Positions 1 through 5,725 of a DNA stretch of 12,612 nucleotides are shown one piece after another. The stretch lies in assembly GCA_031178805.1 (NCBI GenBank), contig JAPSIJ010000034.1, positions 1-12,612 on the forward strand, in the 5' to 3' direction. The notes beneath the pieces are model-generated. The model was not told where the DNA came from. It saw only the letters and a program-made list of their open reading frames with translations, and searched no databases. Made by a program: the position numbers and the translations under genes. Source of the DNA: Cellulomonas sp. (GTDB taxonomy: Bacteria; Actinomycetota; Actinomycetes; Actinomycetales; Cellulomonadaceae). Each line of letters starts with the position of its first letter. The first letter of the stretch is position 1.

Positions 1-874
1 GCCCGCCGACCACCCGCCAGGTCGCCCGCGGGTCGTCGACCAGGCGGCGGGCGGCGAGCAGCTGCACCGGGGTGCGCGCCCGGCGGGCCTGCAGCCGGCC
101 CAGCAGGCCGAGCACCCACGGCCCGACCAGGTTGAGCGCCCCGAACCCCAGGGCCAGGGAGCCGACGGCGAACGCGATCGCCGCCGCACCCAGCGCGCCC
201 ATCGCGGCGGTCACGACCATGAACAGGCCGACCGCCGCGAGCGCCAGCACCGCCCGCACGGCCCGCATCGCGGGCGGCGTCTGCCGCCGGGCCACGCCCA
301 GCGGCGACACGACGACCCGGCGCAGCGAGACGACGCCGCTGACCACCGCGAGCAGCGGGACCACGGCGCACGCCGCCACCAGCACCGGCCAGCCGACCCA
401 CAGCTCCGCCGCGCCGAACGTCGAGCCCTGGAACGGCACCCGCGTCCACACCGGCAGCAGCGCCACGTAGCCGGCGATGCCCGCCAGCGCGCCGAGCAGC
501 CCCTGCCAGGCGGTCTCCACCACGGTGAGCGCGACCACCTCCCGCGGCGTCACGCCGAGCAGCCGCAGCGTGGACAGCCGGGCGTCCCGGCGGGCGACGC
601 CGAGCCGCGCGGCCGAGCCGCCCAGCGTGAGCAGCGGCACCACCAGCAGCACGACCGCCGTCCACGCGAGGATCACGTAGAAGTCGCCGTTCTCCCGCTG
701 GTACGCGCCCACCGGGTCGGCCGCCCGCCCCATGAAGCCGAGCAGGCCGCCGACCACCGACAGCGTCAGGGCGGTCATCACGCCGAACGCCGCCACCGCG
801 AGCGCCGTGGTCAGCGCGCTGTCCCGGCCCCCGGCGCGGCGCAGGCGGGGGGCGAGGGCGAGCACGGCGCTCAC
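1..874 (-). CDS. ABC transporter permease, FtsX-like (3' end outside window)
   Basis: This is the membrane subunit of an ABC exporter. The frame stays open from a GTG at 874 down to the window edge, giving 291 residues; the C-terminus is missing. Hydrophobic stretches lie at about residues 20-50 and 66-86 and again in the second half. Between them is the typical FtsX-domain passage with ARRDARLSTLRLLGVTPRE near residue 95, a cytoplasmic coupling loop, followed by two more helices. FtsX/MacB-type permeases of this kind usually move lipids, peptides or lipoproteins, or control cell-wall hydrolases; the substrate here cannot be read. The GTG overlaps the stop codon of the ATPase gene (GTGA, 871-874), so the two genes are translationally coupled. 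No in-frame stop was found on checking every codon. The family call is firm; the exact start rests on the overlap. Confidence 0.9.
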   Translation of the reverse strand, partial: MSAVLALAPRLRRAGGRDSALTTALAVAAFGVMTALTLSVVGGLLGFMGRAADPVGAYQRENGDFYVILAWTAVVLLVVPLLTLGGSAARLGVARRDARLSTLRLLGVTPREVVALTVVETAWQGLLGALAGIAGYVALLPVWTRVPFQGSTFGAAELWVGWPVLVAACAVVPLLAVVSGVVSLRRVVVSPLGVARRQTPPAMRAVRAVLALAAVGLFMVVTAAMGALGAAAIAFAVGSLALGFGALNLVGPWVLGLLGRLQARRARTPVQLLAARRLVDDPRATWRVVGG

Positions 875-1719
875 GCGGCGGCCCCCCGGCGGACGTCCGC
901 GACGACCCGGCCGTCGCGGACCTCGACCCGCCGGTCGCACCAGGCGGCCACGCCGGCGTCGTGCGTCACGACCACCAGCGACGCGCCCGCGAGCCGGGTG
1001 GTCTCGGTGAGGATCCGCATCACGTCCTGGCCGGTGGCCTGGTCCAGCGCGCCGGTCGGCTCGTCGGCGAACACCACCTCCGGCCCGGTGATGAGCGCGC
1101 GGGCCACCGCCACCCGCTGCGCCTGGCCGCCGGAGAGCTCGCCGGGGCGGCGCTGCTCCATCCCGGCCAGGCCGAGGGACGCGAGCCACCGGCCCGCGAG
1201 GTCGGTGGCCTCCTTGCGCGACGTGCCCAGCAGCATCGGCGCCAGCGCGACGTTCTCGATCGCCGGCAGCTCCGCCAGCAGCTGGCCGAACTGGAAGACG
1301 AACCCGTACTGCCGGCGCCGCACGAGGGACCGCTGGCGCTCGTCAAGGTCCTGCAGCGGGCGCCCGGAGAGCGCCACGGAGCCGGTGTCCGGCACGAGGA
1401 TGCCCGCCAGGCAGTGCAGCAGCGTGGACTTGCCCGACCCGGACGGGCCCATCACGGCCACCGACTCCCCGGGGGCGACGTCCAGGTCCACGCCCGCGAG
1501 CGCCGTGGTCGGGCCGAACCGCTTCACCAGGCCGCGTGCGGACAGCCGCGCCGACGGGTCCGCGGGCGCGGGCGGCCCCGGCGGCGCGGGGTGCGGGTGC
1601 GGGTGCGGGTGCGGGGCGGGACCGGCCTGCGGGGCGGCGCCCGGGGCCGGTGCCGGGTGCGGGGCGGCGGGGGCCGGGGCGGGCGCGCCCCAGGGCTGGG
1701 CGGGGGTCGGCTGGCTCAT
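871..1719 (-). CDS. ABC transporter ATP-binding protein, LolD/MacB type
   Basis: ATPase subunit (282 aa) that powers the FtsX-like permease encoded directly downstream. Residues 1-54 are a low-complexity Pro/Ala/His segment including four His-Pro pairs at 37-44. The nucleotide-binding domain follows: Walker A GPSGSGKST (91-99), Q-loop with Q143, signature LSGGQ (195-199), Walker B VVFADE (215-220) and H-loop H253. The short, single-domain layout with LSGGQAQRVAVARAL is typical of the MacB/LolD family. I chose ATG 1719 because it begins the Pro-rich protein; the frame stays open for 56 more codons upstream toward the SRP RNA, but those codons lack ABC character. No good Shine-Dalgarno sequence is seen. 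A GACGCT hexamer lies exactly six bases before the ATG, which could be a weak leaderless promoter. The true start could also be near residue 55, just before the conserved domain. Confidence 0.92.
   Translation of the reverse strand: MSQPTPAQPWGAPAPAPAAPHPAPAPGAAPQAGPAPHPHPHPHPAPPGPPAPADPSARLSARGLVKRFGPTTALAGVDLDVAPGESVAVMGPSGSGKSTLLHCLAGILVPDTGSVALSGRPLQDLDERQRSLVRRRQYGFVFQFGQLLAELPAIENVALAPMLLGTSRKEATDLAGRWLASLGLAGMEQRRPGELSGGQAQRVAVARALITGPEVVFADEPTGALDQATGQDVMRILTETTRLAGASLVVVTHDAGVAAWCDRRVEVRDGRVVADVRRGAAA
1589..1612. repeat. Tandem hexamer GGGTGC x4
   Basis: Four perfect consecutive copies of GGGTGC (plus strand) inside the ATPase gene. On the coding strand they read as alternating CAC and CCN codons, giving four His-Pro pairs. 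Tandem hexamers can gain or lose units by replication slippage without breaking the frame, so this linker may vary in length between strains. Confidence 0.9.
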
Positions 1720-1872
1720 GCGTCCAGCGTCGTGCGGGGCGGCGGGCGACCGCGTCGGCCCCCGGTCGCGTCCTGCCGGGCTGTCGCCTGCGACCCGGGT
1801 GGGACGCCGGGGCCGCGGTCCGACCCGGGACGGACGGCGCCGGCCGCACCGGTGGGACGCGTCCGGACAGGG

Positions 1873-1966
1873 AAGGACCCCCCGCACACCCGCCAGAGCT
1901 CGCCTGCCCTTGCTGCCTTCCGGCCCTGGGGGGGTTCAGCGAGATGACGCCGCACGAGGGGTCTGC
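1873..1966 (-). ncRNA. ffs: Signal recognition particle RNA, small bacterial type (4.5S)
   Basis: RNA of the signal recognition particle; it binds Ffh and takes nascent membrane and secreted proteins to FtsY. The hallmark domain IV hairpin is plain on the minus strand: a GGAA tetraloop closed by GCC/GGC, within CAGGGCCGGAAGGCAGCA, whose internal loop is the Ffh-binding site (core about 1908-1930). Outside it CUCGC pairs with GCGAG, and the terminal stem pairs GACCCC (5' side, plus 1958-1963) with GGGGTC (3' side, plus 1876-1881), with wobble-rich pairing just inside. There is no Alu domain, so this is the short form of about 90-95 nt. The ends are approximate: the 5' end is inferred from a TAGGCT box at 1971-1976, the 3' end from the terminal stem. 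A thin run of CUUCCC and overlapping palindromes follows (1855-1868). Confidence 0.94.
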
Positions 1967-1970
1967 CCCC

Positions 1971-1976
1971 AGCCTA
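1971..1976 (-). promoter_or_regulatory. Probable -10 box of the SRP RNA gene
   Basis: Minus-strand TAGGCT fits the actinobacterial -10 pattern TANNNT and lies 5-8 bases before the likely 5' end of the SRP RNA. No convincing -35 hexamer is visible 16-19 bases upstream. Confidence 0.45.
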
Positions 1977-2150
1977 ACGCAGCCGCGCCCGTGGCCGGGA
2001 CCCGCCGGGGGAGGCGCGGATCACCCGTCCGCGCCGTTCAGGGCGTCGTCCCCCGTGTCGATACGGCTGAGTGCGACGGACGCGACGTCCGCGCGCCTAC
2101 CCCCTGCTCGGTACCGGCGGCCAGAAGCCGCCCCCTGCGAAAGGCTCCTC
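1977..2150. other. Divergent control region between SRP RNA and Roadblock operon
   Basis: This 174-bp spacer must hold the promoters of the SRP RNA (minus) and of the Roadblock operon (plus). It has two clear inverted repeats: GGCGCGGA/TCCGCGCC with a 7-base loop (2013-2035) and CGGACG/CGTCCG with a 3-base loop (2077-2091). They could be operators, or the first a terminator-like hairpin. I see no convincing -10/-35 pair for the plus-strand operon. No open frame here looks coding. Confidence 0.5.
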
Positions 2151-2516
2151 GTGGCTAACGTCGAGACGACCCTGTCCTCCGCCATGACCATCGAGGGCGC
2201 GATCGCCGTCGCGCTCGTCGACTTCGACAGCGGGATGACGCTCGGCGCCGCCGGCGGCGGGCTGGACATCGACCTCGCGGCCGCGGGCAACACCGAGGTG
2301 GTCCGGGCCAAGCTGCGCACCCTGCAGTCGCTCGGCCTGAACGACGGCATCGAGGACATCCTCATCACCCTGTCGACGCAGCTGCACCTGATCCGCCTGC
2401 TGCAGAGCGACCACGGCCAGGGCCTGTTCCTGTACCTCGCGCTGGACCGCGGCCGCGCGAACCTCGCCATGGCCCGTCGCCAGCTGCTCAACCTCGAGCG
2501 CGAGCTGTCCATCTGA
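2151..2516 (+). CDS. Roadblock/LC7-domain protein (first of pair)
   Basis: Small cytosolic protein of 121 aa that looks like a single Roadblock/LC7 (MglB-like) domain. The fold is suggested by an alpha-beta pattern: an N-terminal helix, a strand and turn around GAIAVALVDFDSGMTLG (residues 16-32), a long central helix after NTEVVRAKL, then strands around HLIRLL and GLFLYLALDR and a C-terminal helix. Such domains dimerise and regulate Ras-like GTPases of the MglA/CvnD kind, or act as scaffolds. The start is GTG 2151, chosen because AAAGG (2140-2144) sits six bases before it and the preceding codons do not look coding. It is followed 23 bp later by a second Roadblock gene, so the products may form a heterodimer. 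No GTPase, DUF742 or sensor kinase gene is in the window. Domain call is by eye; function unknown. Confidence 0.8.
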   Translation: MANVETTLSSAMTIEGAIAVALVDFDSGMTLGAAGGGLDIDLAAAGNTEVVRAKLRTLQSLGLNDGIEDILITLSTQLHLIRLLQSDHGQGLFLYLALDRGRANLAMARRQLLNLERELSI

Positions 2517-2539
2517 CCTGCCGAGGAAGACAGACGCCC

Positions 2540-2917
2540 GTGATCATCCGCCAGAATGCGCAGCAGGCTGCCGCCAGCCTGCGCCACGCCGTCCCGGGGA
2601 TCCGCCGCGTCGTGCTCGTCCAGCGGGACGGGACGCCGTTCAGCGACGACGGCCCGGAGCACGACCGCGACCAGCTCGCCGCCCTCGTGATCGCGGGCGT
2701 CGAGATGGCGCACCACACCGCGGCCGGCGCCTCGCTCACCGGCCTCGCGACGTTCACCGTCAAGACGGAGGACGGCGCTGTCGTCGCCACGCCGGTCGGC
2801 GACCGGTTCGCGCTCGCCGTGGTGGTCGAGGCGGGCGTCAACCTGGTGCTGCTGAACCGCGCGATGCAGCCGCAGGTCGAGCACCTGCTGGCCCTCGACG
2901 GGGGCGCGGTCGCCTGA
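2540..2917 (+). CDS. Roadblock/LC7-domain protein (second of pair)
   Basis: Protein of 125 aa with the more typical Roadblock/LC7 signature: an N-terminal helix, then VPGIRRVVLVQRDGTPFSDD (residues 18-37), a helix around RDQLAALVIAGVEMAHHTA (43-61), a strand with TFTVKTEDGAVVATPVG (71-87), and the closing strand-helix LAVVVEAGVNLVLLNRAM (92-109). The family controls small GTPases or forms structural dimers. The start is GTG 2540; GAGGAA at 2523-2528 is a good but rather distant ribosome-binding site (11 bases). It lies in the same direction as, and 23 bp after, the first Roadblock gene, so the two are almost surely one transcript. Its low similarity to its neighbour by eye suggests an old duplication with divided roles. 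A TTG-free, GC-rich hairpin follows the stop. Confidence 0.85.
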   Translation: MIIRQNAQQAAASLRHAVPGIRRVVLVQRDGTPFSDDGPEHDRDQLAALVIAGVEMAHHTAAGASLTGLATFTVKTEDGAVVATPVGDRFALAVVVEAGVNLVLLNRAMQPQVEHLLALDGGAVA

Positions 2918-2941
2918 CCGGCACGCCCGCCCGCGGGCCGG
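2918..2941 (+). terminator. Possible terminator of the Roadblock operon
   Basis: Directly after the stop codon, GCCCG (2925-2929) can pair with CGGGC (2934-2938) over a 4-base loop, and outer CCGG repeats offer alternative pairings. There is no T-run. It is weak, but it lies between the operon and the tRNA promoter. Confidence 0.35.
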
Positions 2942-2966
2942 TTACCGAGCAGCCCTCCGGCTCGGG

Positions 2967-2972
2967 TACCCT
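2967..2972 (+). promoter_or_regulatory. Probable -10 box of tRNA-Ser
   Basis: TACCCT matches TANNNT and lies 10 bases before the mature tRNA 5' end, giving a short leader for RNase P to remove. A TTACCG at 2942-2947 could be a poor -35 (19-bp spacing). The same GGTACCCT octamer occurs at the DUF5926 gene start. Confidence 0.45.
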
Positions 2973-2982
2973 CTACGGGCCG

Positions 2983-3067
2983 GGAGGATTCGCCTAGTGG
3001 CCTATGGCGCACGCTTGGAAAGCGTGTTGGGTTAACGCCCTCGGGGGTTCGAATCCCCCATCCTCCG
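2983..3067 (+). tRNA. tRNA-Ser(GGA)
   Basis: All arms can be drawn. The acceptor stem GGAGGAT (2983-2989) pairs perfectly with ATCCTCC (3060-3066), and the discriminator is G3067. The anticodon stem CACGC/GCGTG (3010-3014, 3022-3026) encloses loop TTGGAAA with anticodon GGA at 3017-3019, which reads UCC and UCU. The long variable arm (3027-3042, stem GGG/CCC) is the class II mark of serine tRNAs. The T stem GGGGG/CCCCC carries loop TTCGAAT. The CCA end is not encoded. No integrase or repeated 3' end is seen nearby, so it is not evidently used as an attachment site here. Confidence 0.97.
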
Positions 3068-3076
3068 CCGGTCGAG

Positions 3077-3113
3077 GGGCCCGTCACCGCGTCAGCGCAG
3101 GTGACGGGCCCTT
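3077..3113 (+). terminator. Rho-independent terminator after tRNA-Ser
   Basis: A perfect 12-bp stem, GGGCCCGTCACC (3077-3088) with GGTGACGGGCCC (3100-3111), closes an 11-base loop and is followed by TT. It begins 10 bases after the tRNA and fits the high-GC terminators with short T-tails common in actinobacteria. Confidence 0.8.
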
Positions 3114-3151
3114 CGTCATCCCCGCGCCACGCCCCCGCGACGCCGACGCGA

Positions 3152-3276
3152 CGCCGAGACTGCAGCAGGTGCTGCTTCCCGGGCCGACGTCGCCGCATCG
3201 GGTGCAGTCTCGCCGAGATCGCAGTTCGCGTCTGTGCAGGGCCGCCTCGGCAGAGGCGAGAAGTGGCGTCTCGGCG
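3152..3276. repeat. Cluster of inverted and degenerate repeats with CGAGAC/GTCTCG arms
   Basis: The 184-bp spacer between the tRNA terminator and the VOC gene is filled with nested dyads. CGAGACTGCA (3155-3164) is perfectly inverted at 3203-3212. CGCCGAGAC (3152-3160) is perfectly inverted again at 3268-3276, so one left arm has two possible right partners. Smaller hairpins are GCAGCA/TGCTGC (3162-3175) and CGCCTC/GAGGCG with a 4-base loop (3243-3258). The last is well placed to terminate the VOC gene on the minus strand. No gene was found here. Confidence 0.6.
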
Positions 3277-3297
3277 GAGCGGGGCAGGCCCCGGGCG

Positions 3298-3672
3298 CTA
3301 CTCCGGCTGGTCGTCGTCCTCCGTGCCCTCGTAGAGGCCGATCTGGTTGCCCTCGGTGTCGACCACGACGGCCCACCAGCTCGTCGGGGAGATCGCGGAG
3401 CGGGGCAGCAGCACGGTCCCGCCGGCCGCGGTCACCTCCGCCAGCACGGGGTCGATGGCGTCCACCTCGACGTAGCTGCGCGGCGCGGTGAGCTGCTCGT
3501 CCCGCGGGGCGAGGCCGCCGCCGCTGATCCGGTTCGGCGCCCGCCACATCGGGTAGCCCTCGTAGCCGGGGTACTCCTCGATCTGCCAGCCGAACACGCG
3601 CCCGTAGAACGCCCGCGCCCGGTCCATGTCGTCGACCGGGATGTCGATGTGCGTGATGTCGCCGTGTGCCAT
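3298..3672 (-). CDS. VOC-superfamily protein (glyoxalase/bleomycin-resistance fold)
   Basis: Cytosolic protein of 124 aa with one pair of VOC beta-alpha modules. Visible marks are the opening strand ITHIDIPVDDMDRA (6-19), the family motif AFYGRVFGWQ (21-30), a second module beginning near RSYVEVDAIDP (65-75), and the closing DTEGNQIGLYEG (105-116). H8 and E115 sit where many relatives bind a metal. Members include lyases, dioxygenases and drug-binding proteins; the substrate here is unknown, and many short actinobacterial ones are uncharacterised. The C-terminus is acidic (TEDDDQPE). The ATG has a good ribosome-binding site, GGGGAG, five bases upstream, and a TACGCT box (3726-3731) could serve as its -10 about 48 bases upstream of the start codon. 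The glycosyltransferase gene ends 88 bp upstream on the same strand. Confidence 0.9.
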   Translation of the reverse strand: MAHGDITHIDIPVDDMDRARAFYGRVFGWQIEEYPGYEGYPMWRAPNRISGGGLAPRDEQLTAPRSYVEVDAIDPVLAEVTAAGGTVLLPRSAISPTSWWAVVVDTEGNQIGLYEGTEDDDQPE

Positions 3673-3760
3673 GCCCGCTCCCCAGGTCAGGCGGGCCCGC
3701 GCCGTCGCGGACCCGGCTGACGCCGAGCGTAGGCGCCCGGACCCGGCCGGGACCAGGGCC

Positions 3761-4636
3761 TCAGCGCTTGCCGCGGCCGCCGGCGGTGCGGAGCTTGCGG
3801 GCCGCCACGGCGAGCTGCACGTCGCGGTACTGCGCCGCCCGGTGCATCTGGCCGCGCAGGTCGCTGCCGGACGGCCGGTGCTTGAGGTCGCACGGCACCT
3901 CGACGGCGACGAAGCCCTTGCGGAGCAGGTCGATCGTCATGCCGGTCTCGACGCCCCAGCCGCGGGCCAGCGGCGTGGCCGCCTCGAACGCCTCGCGGGT
4001 CAGGCAGCGCATGCCGGACAGCGGCTGGGTCGGGGTCCAGCCGGTCATGGACTGGATCGCCCGGCGCGCGGCGCCGACGACGATGCCCCGGCCGCCCGCG
4101 CCGGGCTGCGGCGGCAGCAGCGCGATGGCGACGTCCGCCGTGCCCTCCAGCACCGGCGGCACCAGCGGGGCGGTGTTCACGGCGGTGTCGCCGAGGTCGC
4201 CGTCGATGAACAGCAGCAGCCGCGGCGGCCGGTCCGGGGCGTCCCGCATGGCGACCACGGCGGCGCCGGTCTCCATCGCGGCGGCCTTGCCGCGGTTGTG
4301 CGAGTGCCGCACGACCACGGCACCGGCCTCGCGGGCGACGTGCTGGGTGTTGTCCTCGGACCCGTCGTCGACGACGAGCACCAGGTCGACGTGCGGGATC
4401 GCCCGGGCGGAGCGGACCGTCGCGGCGATCCGACGGGACTCGTCCTTGGCGGGGATCACCACCGCGACGCGCTGCCGGGTCCGGCCGGTGCGGGCGGTGG
4501 TCTGCGGGGTGTCCAGCGGCGCGGGCGGCTGCGGCCGGCGGCGGCGCGGCTTGCGCGGGGCGGGCGGCGCCCCGTCCGGGGCAGGTCCGTCGGTGACCGC
4601 TCGCTCCTCGGCCCTGTCCTCGTCCTCGCCCGTCAC
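3761..4636 (-). CDS. Glycosyltransferase family 2
   Basis: Transfers a sugar from a nucleotide-activated donor; the acceptor is not evident. Residues 1-55 are disordered, rich in Pro and basic residues (RKPRRRR at 28-34). The GT-A fold follows: VAVVIPAKDES (57-67), LVVDDGSEDNT (87-97), HNRGKAAAM (113-121) and the metal/nucleotide-binding DXD in LFIDGDLGD (142-150, D145 and D147). The acceptor half has LSGMRCLTREAFE (206-218) and WGVETGMTIDLL (227-238), as in polyprenyl-phosphate and glycerate-type GT2 enzymes. There is no membrane helix. The start is taken as GTG 4636 (291 aa): a TAGGCT box ends seven bases before it, so the message is probably leaderless, and no ribosome-binding site is seen. 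The frame is open 26 codons further upstream. The DUF5926 gene lies upstream behind a strong terminator, so this is likely its own transcript. Confidence 0.88.
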   Translation of the reverse strand: MTGEDEDRAEERAVTDGPAPDGAPPAPRKPRRRRPQPPAPLDTPQTTARTGRTRQRVAVVIPAKDESRRIAATVRSARAIPHVDLVLVVDDGSEDNTQHVAREAGAVVVRHSHNRGKAAAMETGAAVVAMRDAPDRPPRLLLFIDGDLGDTAVNTAPLVPPVLEGTADVAIALLPPQPGAGGRGIVVGAARRAIQSMTGWTPTQPLSGMRCLTREAFEAATPLARGWGVETGMTIDLLRKGFVAVEVPCDLKHRPSGSDLRGQMHRAAQYRDVQLAVAARKLRTAGGRGKR

Positions 4637-4643
4637 GCTGAGC

Positions 4644-4649
4644 AGCCTA
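4644..4649 (-). promoter_or_regulatory. -10 box of a probable leaderless glycosyltransferase transcript
   Basis: Minus-strand TAGGCT (TANNNT) ends seven bases before GTG 4636, so transcription would begin at or next to the start codon. It is the same hexamer as at the SRP RNA. No clear -35 is seen. Confidence 0.5.
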
Positions 4650-4758
4650 TCGACCAGCGGAGCCCGCCGCGCCCCGCGGACGGCGGACACGCGGAGGGTG
4701 CACACGACGGTCACACGGGGGTGACACGCCCGTCACCTGCGGCTCCGCCCGGGGACGA

Positions 4759-4797
4759 CGCAGGCCGCCCGCCGGGTAACCCGGGGAGCGGCCTGCG
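4759..4797 (-). terminator. Strong hairpin terminator after the DUF5926 gene
   Basis: CGCAGGCCGC (4759-4768) is perfectly inverted at 4788-4797, and inside it CCGGG/CCCGG (4772-4784) pairs over a TAA loop, giving a long two-part stem. It starts 14 bases past the stop codon at 4811. There is no T-run, as is usual for such terminators in high-GC Gram-positives. Confidence 0.7.
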
Positions 4798-4810
4798 GCG
4801 GCGTCGGTCG

Positions 4811-5632
4811 TCAGCGCAGCGTGACCTGCCGGGCCACGATGCCGGCCCGCGCCCGGCGGGCGTTCGCGTCCAGCGGCTCGGTCTCGGCGAGCGCCGCGGC
4901 GAACGACGGCGCGAACGCGGCCACGGCGTCCTCGATGTCCTCGGCCTCGCTGCCCCGGGCCAGCTCCCACACCGGGACGACCAGGCCGTTGGACCGGAAG
5001 TAGCCGATGAACTTCGCGCCCTCGAAGCCGGACTCGCGGCGGCCGTGCAGGCGGGCGAGGCCGTCGATGACCTGCTGCTCCTCGTGCGGCTGCGCCCAGC
5101 GCAGGTACTCGCGCGCGCCCATCCGCACCCAGTAGGCGGCGTCCACCGCGGCGAGCTTCTTGGTGTCGACGACGCCCGCGTCGGCCTCCTCGACGGCGGC
5201 CTTCAGCTCGGGCGTCATCTCGGTGTCCGCGGCGATCCAGTACGCGAAGCTCTCCTCGACCGTGACCTCGAACGGCACGGACGGGTCGAGCACGTCCTGC
5301 AGGCGCGGGCCGGGGCCGGGCAGGCCGGACTGCTGCACGGCGGTGCCGGGCTCGGAGTCCAGCGCCTCGAGCAGCGCGGCGGCGAGGTCGCGGCTCGCGT
5401 CGCCGGAGCTGCCGACCGTCTGCAGGGCCAGCAGCACGACGCCGTCGGCGCGGTGCAGGGCGGCCCAGCCCTCGGGGAGCACGGTCGTGACGGTGACGTC
5501 GCGGGCGCCGTGCTCGGCGGTGGTGCGGGCGGTCGCGGTGGCGGCGGGCACCAGCTCGCGCAGGGCGACCCAGTCGGGCTCACCGGGGAGGCCCTCGAAG
5601 GGACGCAGCACGAAGTCGACGGAGGAAGGCAT
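4811..5632 (-). CDS. DUF5926-type protein, apparently without SEC-C N-terminus
   Basis: Protein of 273 aa, function unknown. It matches my memory of the actinobacterial DUF5926 family: LRPFEGLPGEPDWVALREL (9-27) and VPAATATA next to it, GSSGDASRDLA (74-84), GPRLQDVLDP (108-117), AYWVRMGAREYLRW (166-179), GLVVPVWELA (216-225) and C-terminal ARAGIVARQVTLR (261-273). There is no signal peptide or membrane helix. Relatives in Streptomyces, as I recall, have an extra N-terminus with a Cys-rich SEC-C motif (CPCGSG-like); it is absent here. The start ATG 5632 is set by a TACCCT box exactly six bases before it, implying a leaderless message, and by the lack of coding character upstream. The frame stays open far upstream, antisense to pgm, but that is a GC artefact. 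Divergent from pgm across 93 bp. Family name moderately sure; role not inferred. Confidence 0.8.
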   Translation of the reverse strand: MPSSVDFVLRPFEGLPGEPDWVALRELVPAATATARTTAEHGARDVTVTTVLPEGWAALHRADGVVLLALQTVGSSGDASRDLAAALLEALDSEPGTAVQQSGLPGPGPRLQDVLDPSVPFEVTVEESFAYWIAADTEMTPELKAAVEEADAGVVDTKKLAAVDAAYWVRMGAREYLRWAQPHEEQQVIDGLARLHGRRESGFEGAKFIGYFRSNGLVVPVWELARGSEAEDIEDAVAAFAPSFAAALAETEPLDANARRARAGIVARQVTLR

Positions 5633-5638
5633 GCCGAC

Positions 5639-5644
5639 AGGGTA
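5639..5644 (-). promoter_or_regulatory. -10 box of a probable leaderless DUF5926 transcript
   Basis: Minus-strand TACCCT, in the context GGTACCCT that also precedes the tRNA-Ser gene, is followed by six bases and then ATG 5632. There is no ribosome-binding site in the six bases. This geometry puts the transcription start on the A of the ATG. Confidence 0.55.
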
Positions 5645-5665
5645 CCGATCCGGGCCCCCACCCAC

Positions 5666-5701
5666 GCCGCCCGCCGGGTGCGCGTCCACCCGACCGGCGG
5701 C
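5666..5701. promoter_or_regulatory. 36-bp imperfect dyad between DUF5926 and pgm, possible operator
   Basis: Symmetric about 5683.5: outer arms GCCGCC (5666-5671) and GGCGGC (5696-5701), inner arms CGGGTG (5675-5680) and CACCCG (5687-5692), with a 6-base centre and only two mismatched pairs between the arm blocks (5672/5695 and 5674/5693). It covers the -35 side of both divergent genes, a fitting place for a dimeric regulator. Chance symmetry in GC-rich DNA cannot be excluded. Confidence 0.45.
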
Positions 5702-5725
5702 GCGCTTCGGTGGCAGGATCGGGCC

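Noticed and set aside
72..2158. Several plus-strand open frames across 72-2158
   Set aside because: They are antisense to the permease and ATPase genes and the SRP RNA, and show only low-complexity Ala/Arg/Pro sequence.
2983..3067. tRNA-Ser as the attachment site of an integrated element
   Set aside because: No integrase, no second copy of the tRNA 3' end in the window, and the neighbouring genes have the same composition as the rest.
3626..5725. A very long plus-strand open frame running into pgm (start 3626, about 700 extra codons)
   Set aside because: It is antisense to the glycosyltransferase and DUF5926 genes, whose motifs are intact, and its composition is Arg/Gly/Ala-rich shadow sequence. 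The conserved Pgm protein begins at 5726.
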